A stretch of 64,000 nt of DNA from Setaria digitata (Eukaryota > Nematoda > Chromadorea > Rhabditida > Setariidae): contig RCAB01000215.1 of NCBI GenBank assembly GCA_003640385.1, forward strand, positions 1-64,000, written 5' to 3'. Positions within the stretch are counted from its first letter, which is position 1, and every line of letters begins with the position of its first letter. This document shows, piece after piece, positions 12,721 to 27,326 of the stretch. The notes below the pieces were generated by a model. The model was not told the DNA's origin. It worked only from the letters and a program-made list of their open reading frames with translations, and ran no database searches. The position numbers were made by a program, and so were the translations under genes.

Positions 12721-15700
12721 CCTGAGTTTGAAATGTTTTCATTTTTTGAGCCCTCGATTTATGAAGGTTTTGTTTTTACTACGGAGGCTTGGGAAGTTAA
12801 ACAAAATCGATACATATTTTAAAGAAACAGATACGTTCTTAAATTTTAGAATAGCTTTCTTTGTTATGTAGGTTGTTGCCGAATTTCGTCTGCTGGAAAA
12901 TCCTCTCTTGCCTTCTGTTAGTTTATTACGAAATTTTCGAATACGTCTTTTTCTCGTTCAAATTTAGAGTTTATATTTCAGAACTGCCGGTAAATAATTC
13001 GAATTATTTGAAAAATTATCTTTGTGACTTATTGTTTTCTGTATCACTTATTGTTTTCTGTATCACTGTTCACTATACCATAAATAAAACTTATTTAGAC
13101 CATGTATGAAAAGTTAGGTTACATGCACATTAGTTGGTGTTTCAATTTCATAGATGTTTTTTAGCAATGCGAAGTTATTTGTTATAAGAAAGCATAACTT
13201 TCTTATTTGAACGAAATTTTAAAATCGAAAATGCTCCTACATTGGTATGATGAGGACCGACCGAATTCAAAGATTTTAATTTCCGTGTTTTATCCTTACT
13301 TTTATATGTTATAGTTTTCAAAAGAATTTTTATCTAAGAAATTCTTTGAAAAGTTGTTCAAGTTCTTGAGAACAACAACTGTTTCGTGTTTTAATAACCG
13401 TACAGCTCTCCATTTCAAAGCTGAAAATTTTTGAGATTTCGATGCGACATCTACATTTGCTTTGAATTTTCAACATAGCCTAGTAAGGCCGTAGTTATAC
13501 AGTTTAGAGATTGCTAAAGTTCGGTCTTATTTCACTTACGGAATTTTTCGTTCTATACATTTGCAGTAACTTGCTGCCAGTTCTTCACTGGGCGACACAT
13601 TTATTCGGAGATTCAGGACACGAGCGTACTCTGTTTATGAAAGATACATAATTAACTCTTTCGCGATTAGTGGTGTTTTCGTCGGTTCCTCATCTGATAC
13701 ATATATTTTGGCAGCTATTATTTTCTGGTCTATAGCGAAGAATTCCCAGGGTGGAAAATGAATAATGGTTCATGTTTATTTTATTCCTGATCTTATTAAA
13801 AAATCAGTATTTTTTAAACCGGGATCTTAAAATGCGATATTAAAAAACATTTCAAACATTAAATGCTAAAGATTGATTTACGGTGATTCTTTATCCTTCA
13901 TCTATTTGATTTCATCAAGGTCATTTTAGTTGTTGAAGTTAGAAAACCGTAGTATCTGGTGGAAATATTTTTAGGTAATAAAATTAGACTTCAGCTTTAC
14001 TTCGGTATTGCAGGATTCGGAACATTCGCTGGCTTTAATATTATCGATTTTAAATTACCTTCAACACCTTGAAGTAGTGAATTGTCATTCATTTTTCGTT
14101 TTTTCAATTATCTGCACCAATTTAGTGCAGTAGCAATATGCGGTTTAGAAGAACAGTTGTTACTTTGATGTTGGGAAGTTGCCAATTAAATTAAGTAGTA
14201 CCTTCGGTTAGTCATCGGATCAGCTACTTCATTTATTTATTTTTTATTTCTTTCTTTACTTACAGTGCTATAAAAATTTGTTTCGAATTTGACACATGTA
14301 TTTCCTTCTCACATCAGACAAGAGACGACTTAAGCTAAAAACAGTTTTAGATAAGTAGGAAGTGTTAGGAAAGATACATAGCTACGAAGGATTTTATAAA
14401 GACACTTTTAAGTTTGGCATGGAAGATTAGATGAGGTTGAGATCTATATTTGTTTTCAAAAATTTGAAATCAAGTTCTTCCTTAAACTATTTGTGGATTT
14501 AAATTAGGATTTCCTGAGGCTATGCGTACAATGTTTGTTACTAGGCTTCAACCTCTGTCATTGAGAAATACTGATTCTATTTTTTTCGGTAAGGTGTTGT
14601 AAAACGTAGAAAGGGAGGTGTGAATAACCAATTTGGTGAGTTGAAATAGAGTGACGAGAATGGCATTTGACTCGATTTTGCAGGAAATAAGAACTCTGCA
14701 GATGAAAGCTCGTTGTTCAAATGGAACAATGAAAGGATGACGTTAATCTTTAAAGTGATCTCAACTAAAACAAAAACTTGTTTCGTCATCTAGTTCTGCT
14801 GTCCATCAATTTCTTCATCAGAAGACGTTTTATGTCGTAACTTTGGCTTTGTTCTCCATTTGATTGTGGGAATAATTTTTGATTAGTTAAGAGTTCCTTT
14901 TCTAATAAAAGGATTATTTTCTGTGAAATATTGATCTCCAGAACACATTTCCATCCTTCTCAACAAATCATGAATTTATTGCTTCATAAACTTAAATTTA
15001 GTTTGATGAAGCTACTCACTGCTATCTTCAGTGTTAGGAGAGAGTGTGTCAAGTACCCTGGAAAAGAAACATGAAGTGAAAGAGACACGGTGAGCAACTT
15101 GTTACAGCATGCATATTCGAACTTTTCCTACCGCCAAGTTCTGTGCATTTTGTTCTGGTAGTAGTAATTAAAAGTGGTTAATTACAGGTCCATACAACTT
15201 CTTCATCCTTGCTTGCAGCTCTAATCTAAATAAATGTTAACATAATGCTGAAGGTAAAGTAATGAAGTGATGTTGCTAATAAAGAATTCTTCAAAAGTAT
15301 CTTATCAAGCTTGCTTCTCGATATTAATTTTTATATTGCCTTAATTTAATGAAGAAATTAATTTGAGGGAAGATAATGAATGGTGAGAGTATAATCGCAG
15401 ATACAGTGTGCTGGTCGATTTCTCCCGATGCTGATGAATGATATTTCCTTTCTAAATCACCATTGTTACACAAGATGTCATTAAGCGTCTAATCAGTAAG
15501 GCTCCTTTGAGTAGAAAACTTGCCTTCTTGTAGTTCTTAACATTACATCATTTATAATAATTCACTAGTTCCCATTCTTTTATTTTGATTCGTTAGTCAT
15601 TCATTCGATAACATAAGTTATTATTCTTACCGCTCTTTGTCATCAGTATCTTACCTATCTATTATTTGTTTATTAATTTACATCACTGAGTTATTCATTT

Positions 15701-17497
15701 CCTATTCACAGTTAGCTGATATCAGAAAGATTCATGCAGAAAATCTCATGCACTGTTGATCAGTACCGTAAAGGCAAAAATGGAGTGAATTTATAGTAAA
15801 GGAATAAAAGCGTATTTAATGCATTACCTATGAAACAGTTATCGTATGTGAATATCTTTAGTTAGTTTTTCTTACTAAATTTGTAGAAGTGAAATTGTTA
15901 AAATAATTTATTTAGCATGTTTGGCACCTACTTGAATTTAATACCGAATTTCCTTTGACTTCCACATCTGTTAATTTACTGCAAGTTGAAAACCATAAGT
16001 AGTTAAATGTCTCCTTCTAATCACACACACAATTAAAGTTTCATTCCAACAATTCAGTCTTTTCGTAATGTATCTTATGGTCTACAGGAAGTTCTTTTAG
16101 ATATCTTTCTTGTCTGAAATTTCACATGCCATTGTTTTTCAGTTGCTCAGCCATTCTAAAAATCGAATGTTTAGAGAGTGCAATTTAAGCTTATCATAAC
16201 ACCGAAATTAATCATTATATAAAGAAAAAGTATTTTAACTGCTTTAATCTCTCTCATTAAAGCTTTGAGAAGCGAAAGATTGATTTTTACGCCTTAAAAT
16301 GTGTGATTATTTAACGTTATTGGTTCGAGAGTCAAATAATTCCTGAATATGTTATTTTTCAATATGAAAAAATTTTAATTAATGAGAGAGATTCGCATCT
16401 CTTCTACACATTATTTCGTAGATGAATTTAAAGATCGGAAGCATCCTCTACAGTTAAAAAAAAAGAAATTTACTTAACAAGCAGAAACATTAACCCATTT
16501 TCTAAGTAATCAAATAAAATGTTAATTATTGTGAGCTCATTTTACAGCTACACGGTCATTTTGATTTGCAACTAGTTTGTACAGAATGAAAAAAGAAGTG
16601 TGATGTAATTAAGATGAGGAAGTTGGGTTTACTGCAGAGGAAGGCAAAATTTGGACTGAGAATTACTAGTGTGAAGAACAGAAAGTGGGTGTAAAAGTTA
16701 AAGCAAAAAAATGTAAACTGACTGTTAGGAAAGGTAAACCGTTCGAGGAGCGAACAATGGTCAGAAACAACAACAAAAGAGTAAAAGGACATCCGAAAAG
16801 GACCGAATCGGTGACATGCCGATGGTACATTCCGGGAATGCTGCAATAATGTGATCTTAAAGACGACAAACGATAACAAATTGATGTACTCATTGTAAAT
16901 TCGTTTCGAAATTTGTTGGAAAGTTTAAAATGCTGCAAGTGACCATCCATACATATTGCAAGGGTCCTTCTCATCTTTCCTTTCCCACAGATTTGTCAAC
17001 GAGTTCGTTCTAGAAGAAAACACCTCTAAATAATTTGCGCTGTTGCGCTGTCGTCCCACTTCGATTCCTCAAAATAATGCCTTACTTCCATACTACACCT
17101 TCATTTCCCTCCCCATTGATCAATAAATTTTATTTGAATTTTCTCGTTGTTAAATGCGAACTGTATTAGAACATATTAGTAATGTCTTTCCATATATAAA
17201 TTTCAATATAGTTTTTTCCTTTTTTTAAATGCAATAACACTTGCTGTTTACTATCGGATGATCCGAAATAAACTGTGCTTGGTCTTTTTTTTAAAGTAAT
17301 TATTTAAGAATTTTTCTGAAACCTGACTGTTATTTGTATTTTAATTAGAATACAATTCACAGCTATGATTTATTTATTATGCTTAATTGACGTTGTTAAT
17401 GGCTGTAATATATTTTTATTTATTTGTTGTGAACTTCTAAGAGCTTTCTGAAAATTTGATTTTTAAAAATTTAGATCTGAATAAGAAGTGTTATTTG
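12721..17497. other. Intergenic, no supported gene
   Basis: About 4.8 kb of AT-rich DNA. The longest minus-strand frames (16556-16974) overlap in two frames and have no splice context or recognisable domain. The early part should hold the cardiolipin synthase 3' UTR. Confidence 0.6.
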
Positions 17498-19446
17498 ATG
17501 ATGCGAGTGAACGGTGCAATCATCCTTTCACAATTATGGATTATCATTTCCTCTCGAGGTACAAATAATGATGATAAAGGTTTGACAATCATTCGAGAGA
17601 TAAGTTTTCTCCCAGTAAGTCAAAGAACACCGCGGACATCCTTTCTTCTAAATAATTTAACGCAGCAATCACAGCAACAGCGCGACGAACGACATTTACT
17701 AACGGATCGAAATCGACGATTTCAACATTATCAGCAAGGAAGAGGTTTAGTAGACTTTTAGTGATAATTTTTGCTATGAGGTATGGTGGAAATTCTTCAG
17801 AAGCCATGCTATCTTGGGCGACACTAAAATTTGTTTCAGTAAAGTATAAATTCTGTCTACAACCTAATCAAATTTCAAATTTGAGTATATAACTTAAGTG
17901 AAAATTAAAAAATTAGGCAAAAAATCAGCTCTCGAAAAAAATCTCTCCTATCAATTATGTTTTCCTATTTAGGGATTTTCAAAGAAGCGTGATTGTAAAA
18001 CTGGAAGGTTATTTTTTGAAAAAACAGAAATGTAGTTAGATAAAGGCGAGAAGAGTGGGATAAGTAAAATTATTAGGTAAATCAGTGATAAATATGATAT
18101 TTCAAAATGATATGCCGCATTTCGAACTATTATCGGTTATAAAACTGACGAATCACGAGTGAAACTCATCATATACCTTATTTGCCAGAAATTTCATTAA
18201 ACTTTCAGATGAAGAGATATCGTTTGGTAAAAAACAAGATAACATCGAAGTTAGTGTCTCAGAACCATTTATCAAATTTCCAGTTGTGACATTCCTCCAA
18301 ACTTACGCCAGCAATGATACGCGATTGATTCCTCCGGCAAATAGTAACATTCTTGAAAACGTCGCATTTCCCTCTTTACCAAACAAAGGTAATTTTTTAT
18401 TAATCTACGATTTAGCCATCATTTAACTCATGATACTTTCTACTTTTCATTAAGATTTTTTCATTTGGGACAACTGAATGATCACTAGGATAAATTTTTG
18501 CTTTTTTTGTTCTTTCTTTCCCTTTTTTTTGAGAAAAAATAGTCATCCAGTAATTAATTTGTTTGAGGATATTTGAGCAACGAAGAACAAATTTAATTTT
18601 TTCTCATTTCTAGAACACTTCATTTCAGAAGTACACGGAAAAGTAAGATTAGTGTCAAACAGTACCCAAGTACCCGAGGAGAATGACATTGGTGATAAAA
18701 AAGATGAGGATGATAATGGCTTAGATAATAATGCAGTTGACGTCGAGCTGGAGATGCGAAGAAAAATGAAACGCACTACAATTGAAGTTCGAAGCTATCC
18801 TCCCGTTACCGAAGCTACTCTGTCTCCTGCTATCGCAAATGCGATATCAGTAGACCCCGGAAATGTTACACCTTTATCAGTACTGACAACTTCGACTTCC
18901 ACATCTAGTTTTCGACGACAGCAGAGCATTGATTCTAGATTCCGTACGACAGTGCCATATCAAAAGCCTCACCATTCCCCTCTGCCTTTGGCTGTCCAAA
19001 ACAAAGACAGAAATTGGGAAATAGTGCAGAGACTCGATACCACAGAGTTGCCAGTAATTGCTTCCTTGATAGGTGCCTCGGCACCTATCGCGCTCCCGAT
19101 GCCTTTGGACAATTCTGGAACACTGCTCAACCGTTTCGACACTCAATTACAAAATTCTGGATTTAGTGAACTGATCAGTGATGAGCACTTCTGGACCTCC
19201 GGCAGAATAGAGCCAAAAAGTGCGGGTACTGCGGTTGAGCAACGTCCATCAGGAAAAAAAGTTGAAGTGCCAGCCGAAGTTCGAGAACAGCAACCTGTAG
19301 ACGACGTTCTGGGCTGTGCCTGGGATATTGTTACTAATAGCTGCAAAGATTTGTTTTCCTTAAGACTTTGCTCACACTGCCACGACTTTGGGAGCATTTT
19401 CTTACATAACTGTAAATGTCTTGTAAAGCACACAACGGTATTTTGA
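17498..19446 (+). CDS. Secreted protein with six-cysteine C-terminal tail, unknown function
   Basis: I do not recognise this gene. Three exons join in phase: 17498-17744, 18209-18388 and 18614-19446 (TGA), giving 419 residues. The start MMRVNGAIILSQLWIIISS is a plausible signal peptide, so the product is probably exported. A Q/R-rich stretch follows (QQSQQQRDERHLL). Potential N-glycosylation sites are NLT, NDT, NST and NVT. An acidic segment (EENDIGDKKDEDDNG) leads to a long Ser/Thr/Pro-rich, probably disordered middle. The last 50 residues hold six cysteines spaced C-x8-C-x8-C-x2-C-x10-C-x-C, suggesting a small disulfide-bonded domain. Composition differs from the intergenic DNA (balanced codons over 264 uninterrupted codons in exon 3). 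It could be a nematode-specific surface or matrix protein; no enzyme motif is seen. Confidence 0.8.
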
Positions 19447-22400
19447 CTTGCACTCTCCTCAACCAGCTTCCAACTCTCCCTGAGATGCACCTGAACTGGA
19501 AGTTTTCAGTGATCCAGAAAGAGCCAAAAGTTCCATTTATTTCTATTTTGTAGAAAATGTCCTTCAAATCCCAACTGACCAACACAATTTAGTCTGTTGA
19601 TTCTATCATATTTATCTTCTGTCACAAACGAATCAGTGTAAAATTGCAATTTGTGCATAACCGTACAGTGAAGGAGCTCTAACCAGCTAATTAGTATGTT
19701 CTTATTTTCTCCTTCAAGTTTCTCTGATAGTTGTTTGTTGCTTTTTCTTATGTTTCGTTACTATTAATTACATTGTGCTTTATTGAATGTCGTGAACTAA
19801 TAAATTTGAAACCTAATCACTACTAATTAGTTGAGTTGCATCTTTCCTTTACAAAAGCCATATTAATTACAAACTTGAACAATTTTGCTTTTAGTTAATC
19901 AAGATAAGAAGGCAAAAATTGCAAAAACTTTTGGTGAATTAGTATTTTGATAAAATTAAGATTAGTGCTTCATTTAACTGATGGATGCAACTCAAATCAA
20001 TCATCTTCCAGTCCTTAAGACAATAAGAAGAGAGGTGAAAAGGAGGACAGTTCGTATTCTTATCTAAGCTGAACACTGATCACCAAAACATTTCTTAGCT
20101 TGAATGTTTATCATTAAACACTGGTATCATTTATCTTTAACAAAGATTGAAGGAAAGTGTAATTAAGCATTAATAGTTGTACAGAGTAAGCAGCAGTATT
20201 TACTGTCAATTGCTCCTTTTGAATAGTTAAATGATCCACTTGAAAAAACTTTAAGGGGAGTAGTGAAGCATTCCTCGGTTCTCTACGAAATTCCCACATC
20301 GAAGTGATAAAAAAAACTTTTACGCAAAAGTGAGGTTAAAGTGGAAAAATGTATTGCGTTATATTTTGTTTTCTCAGATGATGCGTGAGAAGAGATTTTG
20401 TTGTGTTCGTATCAGCTCTTATCACAAGTTATATCACAGGTGAAAGAGATCTGAGAATAAAATAGTCAAAGGAACTCACTTCTCCTTTTTTCTCTTTTTA
20501 CCAAGTACTGATTTAAATTGAAGTAGCTTCCTTTATAGCCTTTAGAGAGATAGGAATTAGACAAGACACAATGTATTTGAAAGACCACTGGGCAGATTAC
20601 TTCAAGGCGCTACGTATATTAAGATCGTTGTAAACATGCGCTCAGCCTAATCGTCTATGAGGGCTTTCATTCCTGGATAAGTGCTGGTTTATAGTATAAC
20701 AATATTAGAAAAGAAGGTCTCACTATGCCTTCCTGCACTTCGTAAAGTTTCTAAATTTCCGTCTTTTGCTTGCTGTTACGTTCGAAAGCCTGAAGTACTT
20801 CCGTGAGCATTCTCGTAACATAAGTCTCACCTCTTTTGATTATTTGCAATTGCGTTTTCTACGCAAAAGCAGCGTGAACCTTGAAGTAAACAAATTATAA
20901 CTAGGCTAGCGTATCCTAGCTGCAGATAGGTCAGACCTGAAAAGAAAGTCTACCTGAAATAGATCCTGCAACCGTGTAACTCTTATAAGAAGCCGGCATC
21001 ACATGTTTTTTTGAAAATATTTTTACAGCAAGAAGAGATAGTATGTCAAACACAGAAATGTTTATTCATTTTCTTTTTCATTTCCTATTGAATAAGTAAC
21101 AAAAAAAAAGTAGAGGAAATGAAACTGGAGAGAGGTTGGAATTATACTGAATAACGAACAGACCATGTCACAGCATGCGAATTTTGAAAATACTGCTTCT
21201 TTCAATTTCAGATGATTGTTAGACAAAAGTACCATAGCAGCTGCTTTTCTTCAAAAACAATTGTCGGTGAGATTATTTCTTTCAGGAAGTTTGAACAGAT
21301 ATCCTGGCTCAAAATTGCATCAGTTAAAGTTAAGACGCAATGTTAAAACAATATTTGTAAGGGTCAGTAAAGTGTTCCGCAATCAATTTATGCAAAATAC
21401 TTATTCAATTCCTCTATTCATTTCAGTTTAAATTCTACTCAGTTACTTTGCTGCCCTTAATGTGGCTTTTGCTTTCCAATACTGTTTTAATAATTGTAAT
21501 TTCACTCTGCTAACAGCGACCCACGATGACAGTGTTGAAAATCCAGAATTTTGCATTGTTTTCGGCCATTTCAGAAGAACACTTTTTCTTCAAATTTCAA
21601 TTTACGAAGCATGGCCTATGAAGTTTCCCCATCATTGACATTTATTTACTAACAGTGAATTGGATACAGTTACTCGTCCATTTTCTTTTCCAAATATCTT
21701 CTCAAACTTTTTTTTGAATAATCGCTGCGAGTACAAAAACATGCAATAGTCTGCTATGTACAGCGCATACTAATTGAGGGAAATTTGTTGTTCTTCTCTG
21801 CTCAATCTTAAACATTTTAATGTTATAACGAAGGTGCTTTGCCCACAAAATATTTATTTATTGGTCAGGGAAATTAAAGTCTAGTCTGAAAAGTAACATA
21901 TCCTGAAATTTTAAATTTTTTTTGCGATCTAAAAAAATTAGAAAAACTCCGCGATATTTTGGGAGAGACAAAACATCGTTTAGAAGTGCCACAGCCAGGC
22001 TTTAAAATGTAATCAAAGCTAGCCGTATGGCTAGCTCTAATCGATAGAATAATGGAAAATATAGCATCACCATTATCATTTTACTCTTCTCTCCAAATTA
22101 TCTGAACTTATTGAAATTTGAAAAGGGCAAACTTTGACTAAGAAATTTAATAGCAGCATTTTCTAAGCAGCTGATTGGAAAAACTTTTATCCCATGTGAA
22201 AGGCAGTTCATTTTTCTAACATTTTTAAACTGTTTCACTTTATTTCTATAATAGCATACAGGATTAATTGGAATTTTAGTTTTAATTTGAAAAGACCAAA
22301 GAAAAGAGAATCTCACAAGTTTTAATGCAATTACCTTGGAAAATGAAGTCAATACTGCGATACGAAAAAGTTAGTCGTACTTGAACTCGCTGCATCAGTG

Positions 22401-25400
22401 AAAACAAGTTCAGGTACAATTTGAAATAGACGACTTGTTTCACATGTTCTGAGTGAGCAGGCTTGATACCTTTTTATATTTCTGATACCGCAGAACAATT
22501 CATGCTGAAAAAATTCGATATTAAAAATGTTCAAAATTGTGGGGAAATATCAGGCAATTAAAATGATTATAATATTTGTTCAAATGTACTTTTGATTTCA
22601 GAAGGAAATCAAAAGAGCAGTTTATTCTTTAAAATGACAATTACCTTTAATAGAAAAACCAAGTTGTAATTGACAAGTGCATATAATTTCTTCGAATTTT
22701 TCTTACTGTTTCTGATTTAATTGCTTCAATCAGTAAAAAAACTAAATTGATTTAAAGTGGATTTAGAATTATGTGTATACCATCAAAAACTGAAGTAGAA
22801 AATAAACTTCACATGAGAATTTCTCTAAAAATATAACCTTTCTGCTTCCGAAAAGCGAACTGATATCGGTAACTGAAAAATCAAGGTAATTAGCAGTGGG
22901 TTTTTTGGATAGCTTGTTAGGAGACATCCCACTTGGATTACGTCGTAAGTGCTTCTAATATCATGCAGAGTTACGATCATTCTAAAACGTTTACTGGAAA
23001 TGAACAAAAAGAAATTGCAAAAAATGGACAAAAAGAAATTTTTTAGCAATACAGCCATTGTGGCTGAATAGTAAACACTTAGCAAATAACAACAGTAGTA
23101 ATGATTGGTGCACAGAAACCTCTTAGAAATCAAATAAACTTAAAGTCGCTACTAAGAATGCTGCATTGAACCTGCTCTCCTTCCATAGCAACAAGCAACT
23201 TGGAGGTTTTAAATTTATTTATAGCATGCTAGTCAGCTCTTTCTCCAATAAATTTTCTCTTCATATTTCTTTTTGCTCCACTCCATTTTCTTCCTTAATT
23301 AGTTTATTAACAGAATTATATACATTACGAGCCTGACAGAAGATTCGTCAAAAAAGCTTATTCCTTTGCAAAATAGGTTCTCTCTATTTTTTTTTTTCTA
23401 AAACTCAGCTATTAAATAGAATAAAACTTCTTTATACAATGGAGCTGCTGCACTCTGATTAAAACCAATTTTCTATATTCAAAAAAAAGAAATAATGGAG
23501 TCCTAAAGTATTCACCAATCCATTCTGCATAGGTCAATTATAGGTTGAATCAACATGTCTTGCAGATTCCAACATTTCTAAATCTAGTACCATTATTTTC
23601 GTCTGAATCAGTCTTATTCAACTTTCGTTTCTATCCTTTACATTTACAGCCTGGCATGTTTAATGAAAAAAGATGAATTGTTGGTTGGTAACCAGCACTT
23701 TTAGTAGAAACGATTCCAGTAAATACTGTCCACCGAAATCCCACTCCGCTTAAGAACAAAAATAGTTTAATTTGCCTTTTGTTTTTGCCGAGATGAATGG
23801 GAGTAAAAAGCAGAAGATGTCAAGAATTGAACCATTTCATACCAAAGATTATAGTCCACTCACATCTCTTCCCGTTTCAGTAGAGACAGAAATTTGTCAC
23901 CCTTCCTGAATCTTGATCAACTTGCTAGCCGATCTAAGTAATCAGAAATTTAACCTCACACATACATGTAGTCCTCCAGTAGATTCTTTGCTCATACATA
24001 TAGAACAGTGTTCACATATCCAAATTTTTTTGATGTTTATTTGTGCCAGCTGTTCAGAAGAACAAGGACGTATGATATCTCAGAATTGAGACACTATAAA
24101 ACGTTTTAGTCTTGCTGAAAGATCTCATTTTTTTCAACTGAGAATCCGAAGTACAAAAATGAACAACTTTAGATTTTGAGCTTGTCAGATAGCGAGGAAG
24201 ACTGGTTCCTGTTGATTTGGTTTGTAATGAAGTAATGAAAGTTGGCTGAAACAAACTTAGGAATTGAAATCCAGGGGATTAGAAAACAAAGATTCAACGA
24301 CTTGTTGCCTTTAGCATAATTTCCATGTATTCCATACTTCATTTAAAAGTTTTGACTCTTCGGCGAATGATTCTTTGCTCGCATTACTCGGAATTGGAAC
24401 AGTTTCACTCAGCGGATGAAATTCAAATTGTAATATCAATCGCCATCGCATTTTCAGTCGCACTCTTTACACAACGTATAACGAGGATGTTTGATTGATT
24501 GCCTGAGCTTGTCTTTCAAGCAGAGGAATTGAATTCTCCAAATTACATAGACATGAGAAATTTGAAAGTGCAACAAAAATGAAATGCACTTGCTAGTCCA
24601 GCCATATTCCGCTCTGCAAGTTTTTTCTTGTACAGATCAATCCAGTGAGAGATATTTTCTTACTTAATTGTCAATTATTTTTTTCTTCTTATCATCTGAT
24701 TTTTAATGTTTCATTGAAATTCTACAATTTAAATGAAATCCGATAACATTTTAGAAGGTTCAATTTAGATCAAACGAAAGTCCCTTTACAAATGAGCACA
24801 AAATTTATTTGCAATTTCGATATCTTAAGTGATCTCTATAATGCTTATTTGCTAGACTTCGTAGAATTAAACAGCATTAAAACTTTCTGTAAGAAGATTC
24901 GCAATTTCGCTGTAAACTTCTGCTTCAATTAATAATTCGAGGTGAATTTTTGAAAAAATTTTTTTCCGGGCATTTTAATAGTATTAAAACTAAGCAGTCA
25001 TGCGTTGCACAAGATGAGTCGGTTTTGGTTGCAATCTGCTGCATATGTAGTCTGAATTATTTCTCAGGTGTACAATAGTGGGTGGCAAGGTGCGAAGACA
25101 CGTCGATATTTGATAATACTTCAAATAGTTTCGCCTGTCTGTTCGCTTTTGTTATCAAATTGAAGAATATATGAGAACCTCTCTGTTTGCGTAGATATTT
25201 GACGCTACAGCTCGTGACAGAGCAAAAGAATCACATTTAACCTGAAGATTTCAGTTTTGACTTCGTGCTTCTTTTAATTTTCTTAAAAGAAATTGCTTTC
25301 AAGACACATTATCAATAAATTCATTTGGTCTAACTGATACTGTTCTTTTGAAACCATAACTGATATCGCTTTGTTAATATGCTCAACACTTCTATTTATA

Positions 25401-27326
25401 TAATTCCACGCTGATAATTTGAATTCTACCGAACAGAATCTAATTGCCGTTTTGAATTTCTTTCCTTAAGCACATTGCCTTACAAGCTACATAAATGACT
25501 GCAAAGTGCACATTTCACAAGTTAGCACATACACATTTATATTTGCGTTTATATAAGATGAATCAATGCATCACACCATCGTAAGTTTCTGCTAGAAATG
25601 GCTGGCTTGTTTTCTGAGCACACTTTCAGTGTTTTCTTGATTTGAAGGAATGGACGAATTGCGTTTTGATAAGACGCTGAGGTTGAATAGCTCTCATTAA
25701 GTGTTAGGAGAAATTTTTTATTCCCTTTTTTACTGCAAAAGATCGGAAAAAGGAGAAGTTCATTAATGAATTAGTTGAAAGGATCGTAAACTTGAACACT
25801 GAATCGATTCTCCTCTCATAATCCAGAAAACTCACTGTCCAGCTTATGAAGTCGGAAAAAGTTGATTTTCCTCACTAGTAATAATTGTACTATTTCAATT
25901 TTGTTCAGTAGCACTATTGGAAATTTTTCTCTTCTGCTATTCTCGCATTCAAAATTTACAGCAAAATGCCCTAATGAGATGGAAATATAACGATATCCTC
26001 CGATGATATCACCTTCTGCTGTTATGAAATGAATGATGCGACACATCAGTGCTCCTTTCTCTCAGTACTCTCTCCCGGGTAGATTTTTTATTCAACAGGA
26101 AATCTGAACTGGATTTCTGTTGAAGTGCTTTGTCTTTTTGAATGCTCGAGATCGTCTCACCCTTCCCATGTCACCTGCTAACCTTTCATTTCCTGTTTGG
26201 AATGAGTCAAGTTTGTCTGGATTTGTCTTTTACCTCTCGTCGACTTCAGCTTCTTTTTTACCTTATCTAAATAAATGATAGTAATAATTCTGAAACTTCT
26301 TTTCTATCAGAATCACTTCCTATGTTGGGTATTGGGAGTTGCATGCTTCCTGATGAACTTTTCTTTGGGTTTTAATTATCCTTTCATAGCAACTAGCAGT
26401 TTTTGCAGATTCATCAAGCAGTACTTACATTATCGTCCGCTGTAGTTCTTAATTCTCAAGTAAATCAAAAAACAATTTTATTGGCTTTTAATTAGATCTG
26501 ATATACCCTGCATCAGTATCAAATTCTTCTCCTTACTTCACTTTTGCTTATTGTCCTCGAGCACAAATGATTTCTTCTAACCTTTTATGTAATTACAATT
26601 ACCGCAGTGTCGACGTCAGATATTATTACCAGTTCTTATCCTTACAAGCTTGGCCACAAAGCCGAGAAGACTTCATTTTATTAATTTTAAGGCATCCGTG
26701 TTGTGAAACTTACTACAACAGCAACAGGTTCGCAGTGAAAAACACATTATTTTTGATTCTGTGACTGGAAATTTTTAATTGCTCGACTGAACCAACGATC
26801 AGATTTTAATGAAACCTGTCTTCCCATGTGCCAAGAAGATTAAAATTTTTTTCTGTCAGAAATAGGTATTATTTAAATGATTTAATGAGTCTTTTCAAAT
26901 TTTCATCCTTCATCCATGCTTATGTCTCTCGGTTTATAAAAGGTAAAGAGTTACCTAATGCACAAAGGTATTAGCAACATACAGTTTTGGCTGCTAGTCA
27001 AGCATCAGACCTGACTGCAGTGACTCTATTGTACTGCTTCTGTGCTGATCCTTCGATACGAAGGAGAGAATATTTGTATTTTAGTTTATTTGCCTCTCAT
27101 AAAAGGCCGAATTATTCCATCAATTTCCATTAATATTAGACCAAATCGTTCGTCTATGCAAAATTTGTATAGATGCAAATTTTGTCGACAGACAGCGCAT
27201 AATTAATTGATTGGAGCATTTCTTGGAAACATTAACAGTGTTTTGAATTTGTTAAGCAGAAGTCGTTGATTTGATAGATTTTGTTACAGGTGTTCTTGAT
27301 CGAACTGGCCAAGTTCATAAAAATAA
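19447..27326. other. Long gene-poor stretch
   Basis: Nearly 8 kb of AT-rich DNA with only short open frames in both strands. None has a matching splice neighbour, domain or hydrophobic pattern. I see no RNA gene. Small exons of a gene with long introns could be missed by eye. Confidence 0.5.

Noticed and set aside
16556..16974. Two overlapping minus-strand frames of about 100 codons
   Set aside because: They overlap each other in different frames, are Phe/Ser-rich as expected from T-rich chance sequence, and have no neighbours that splice to them.
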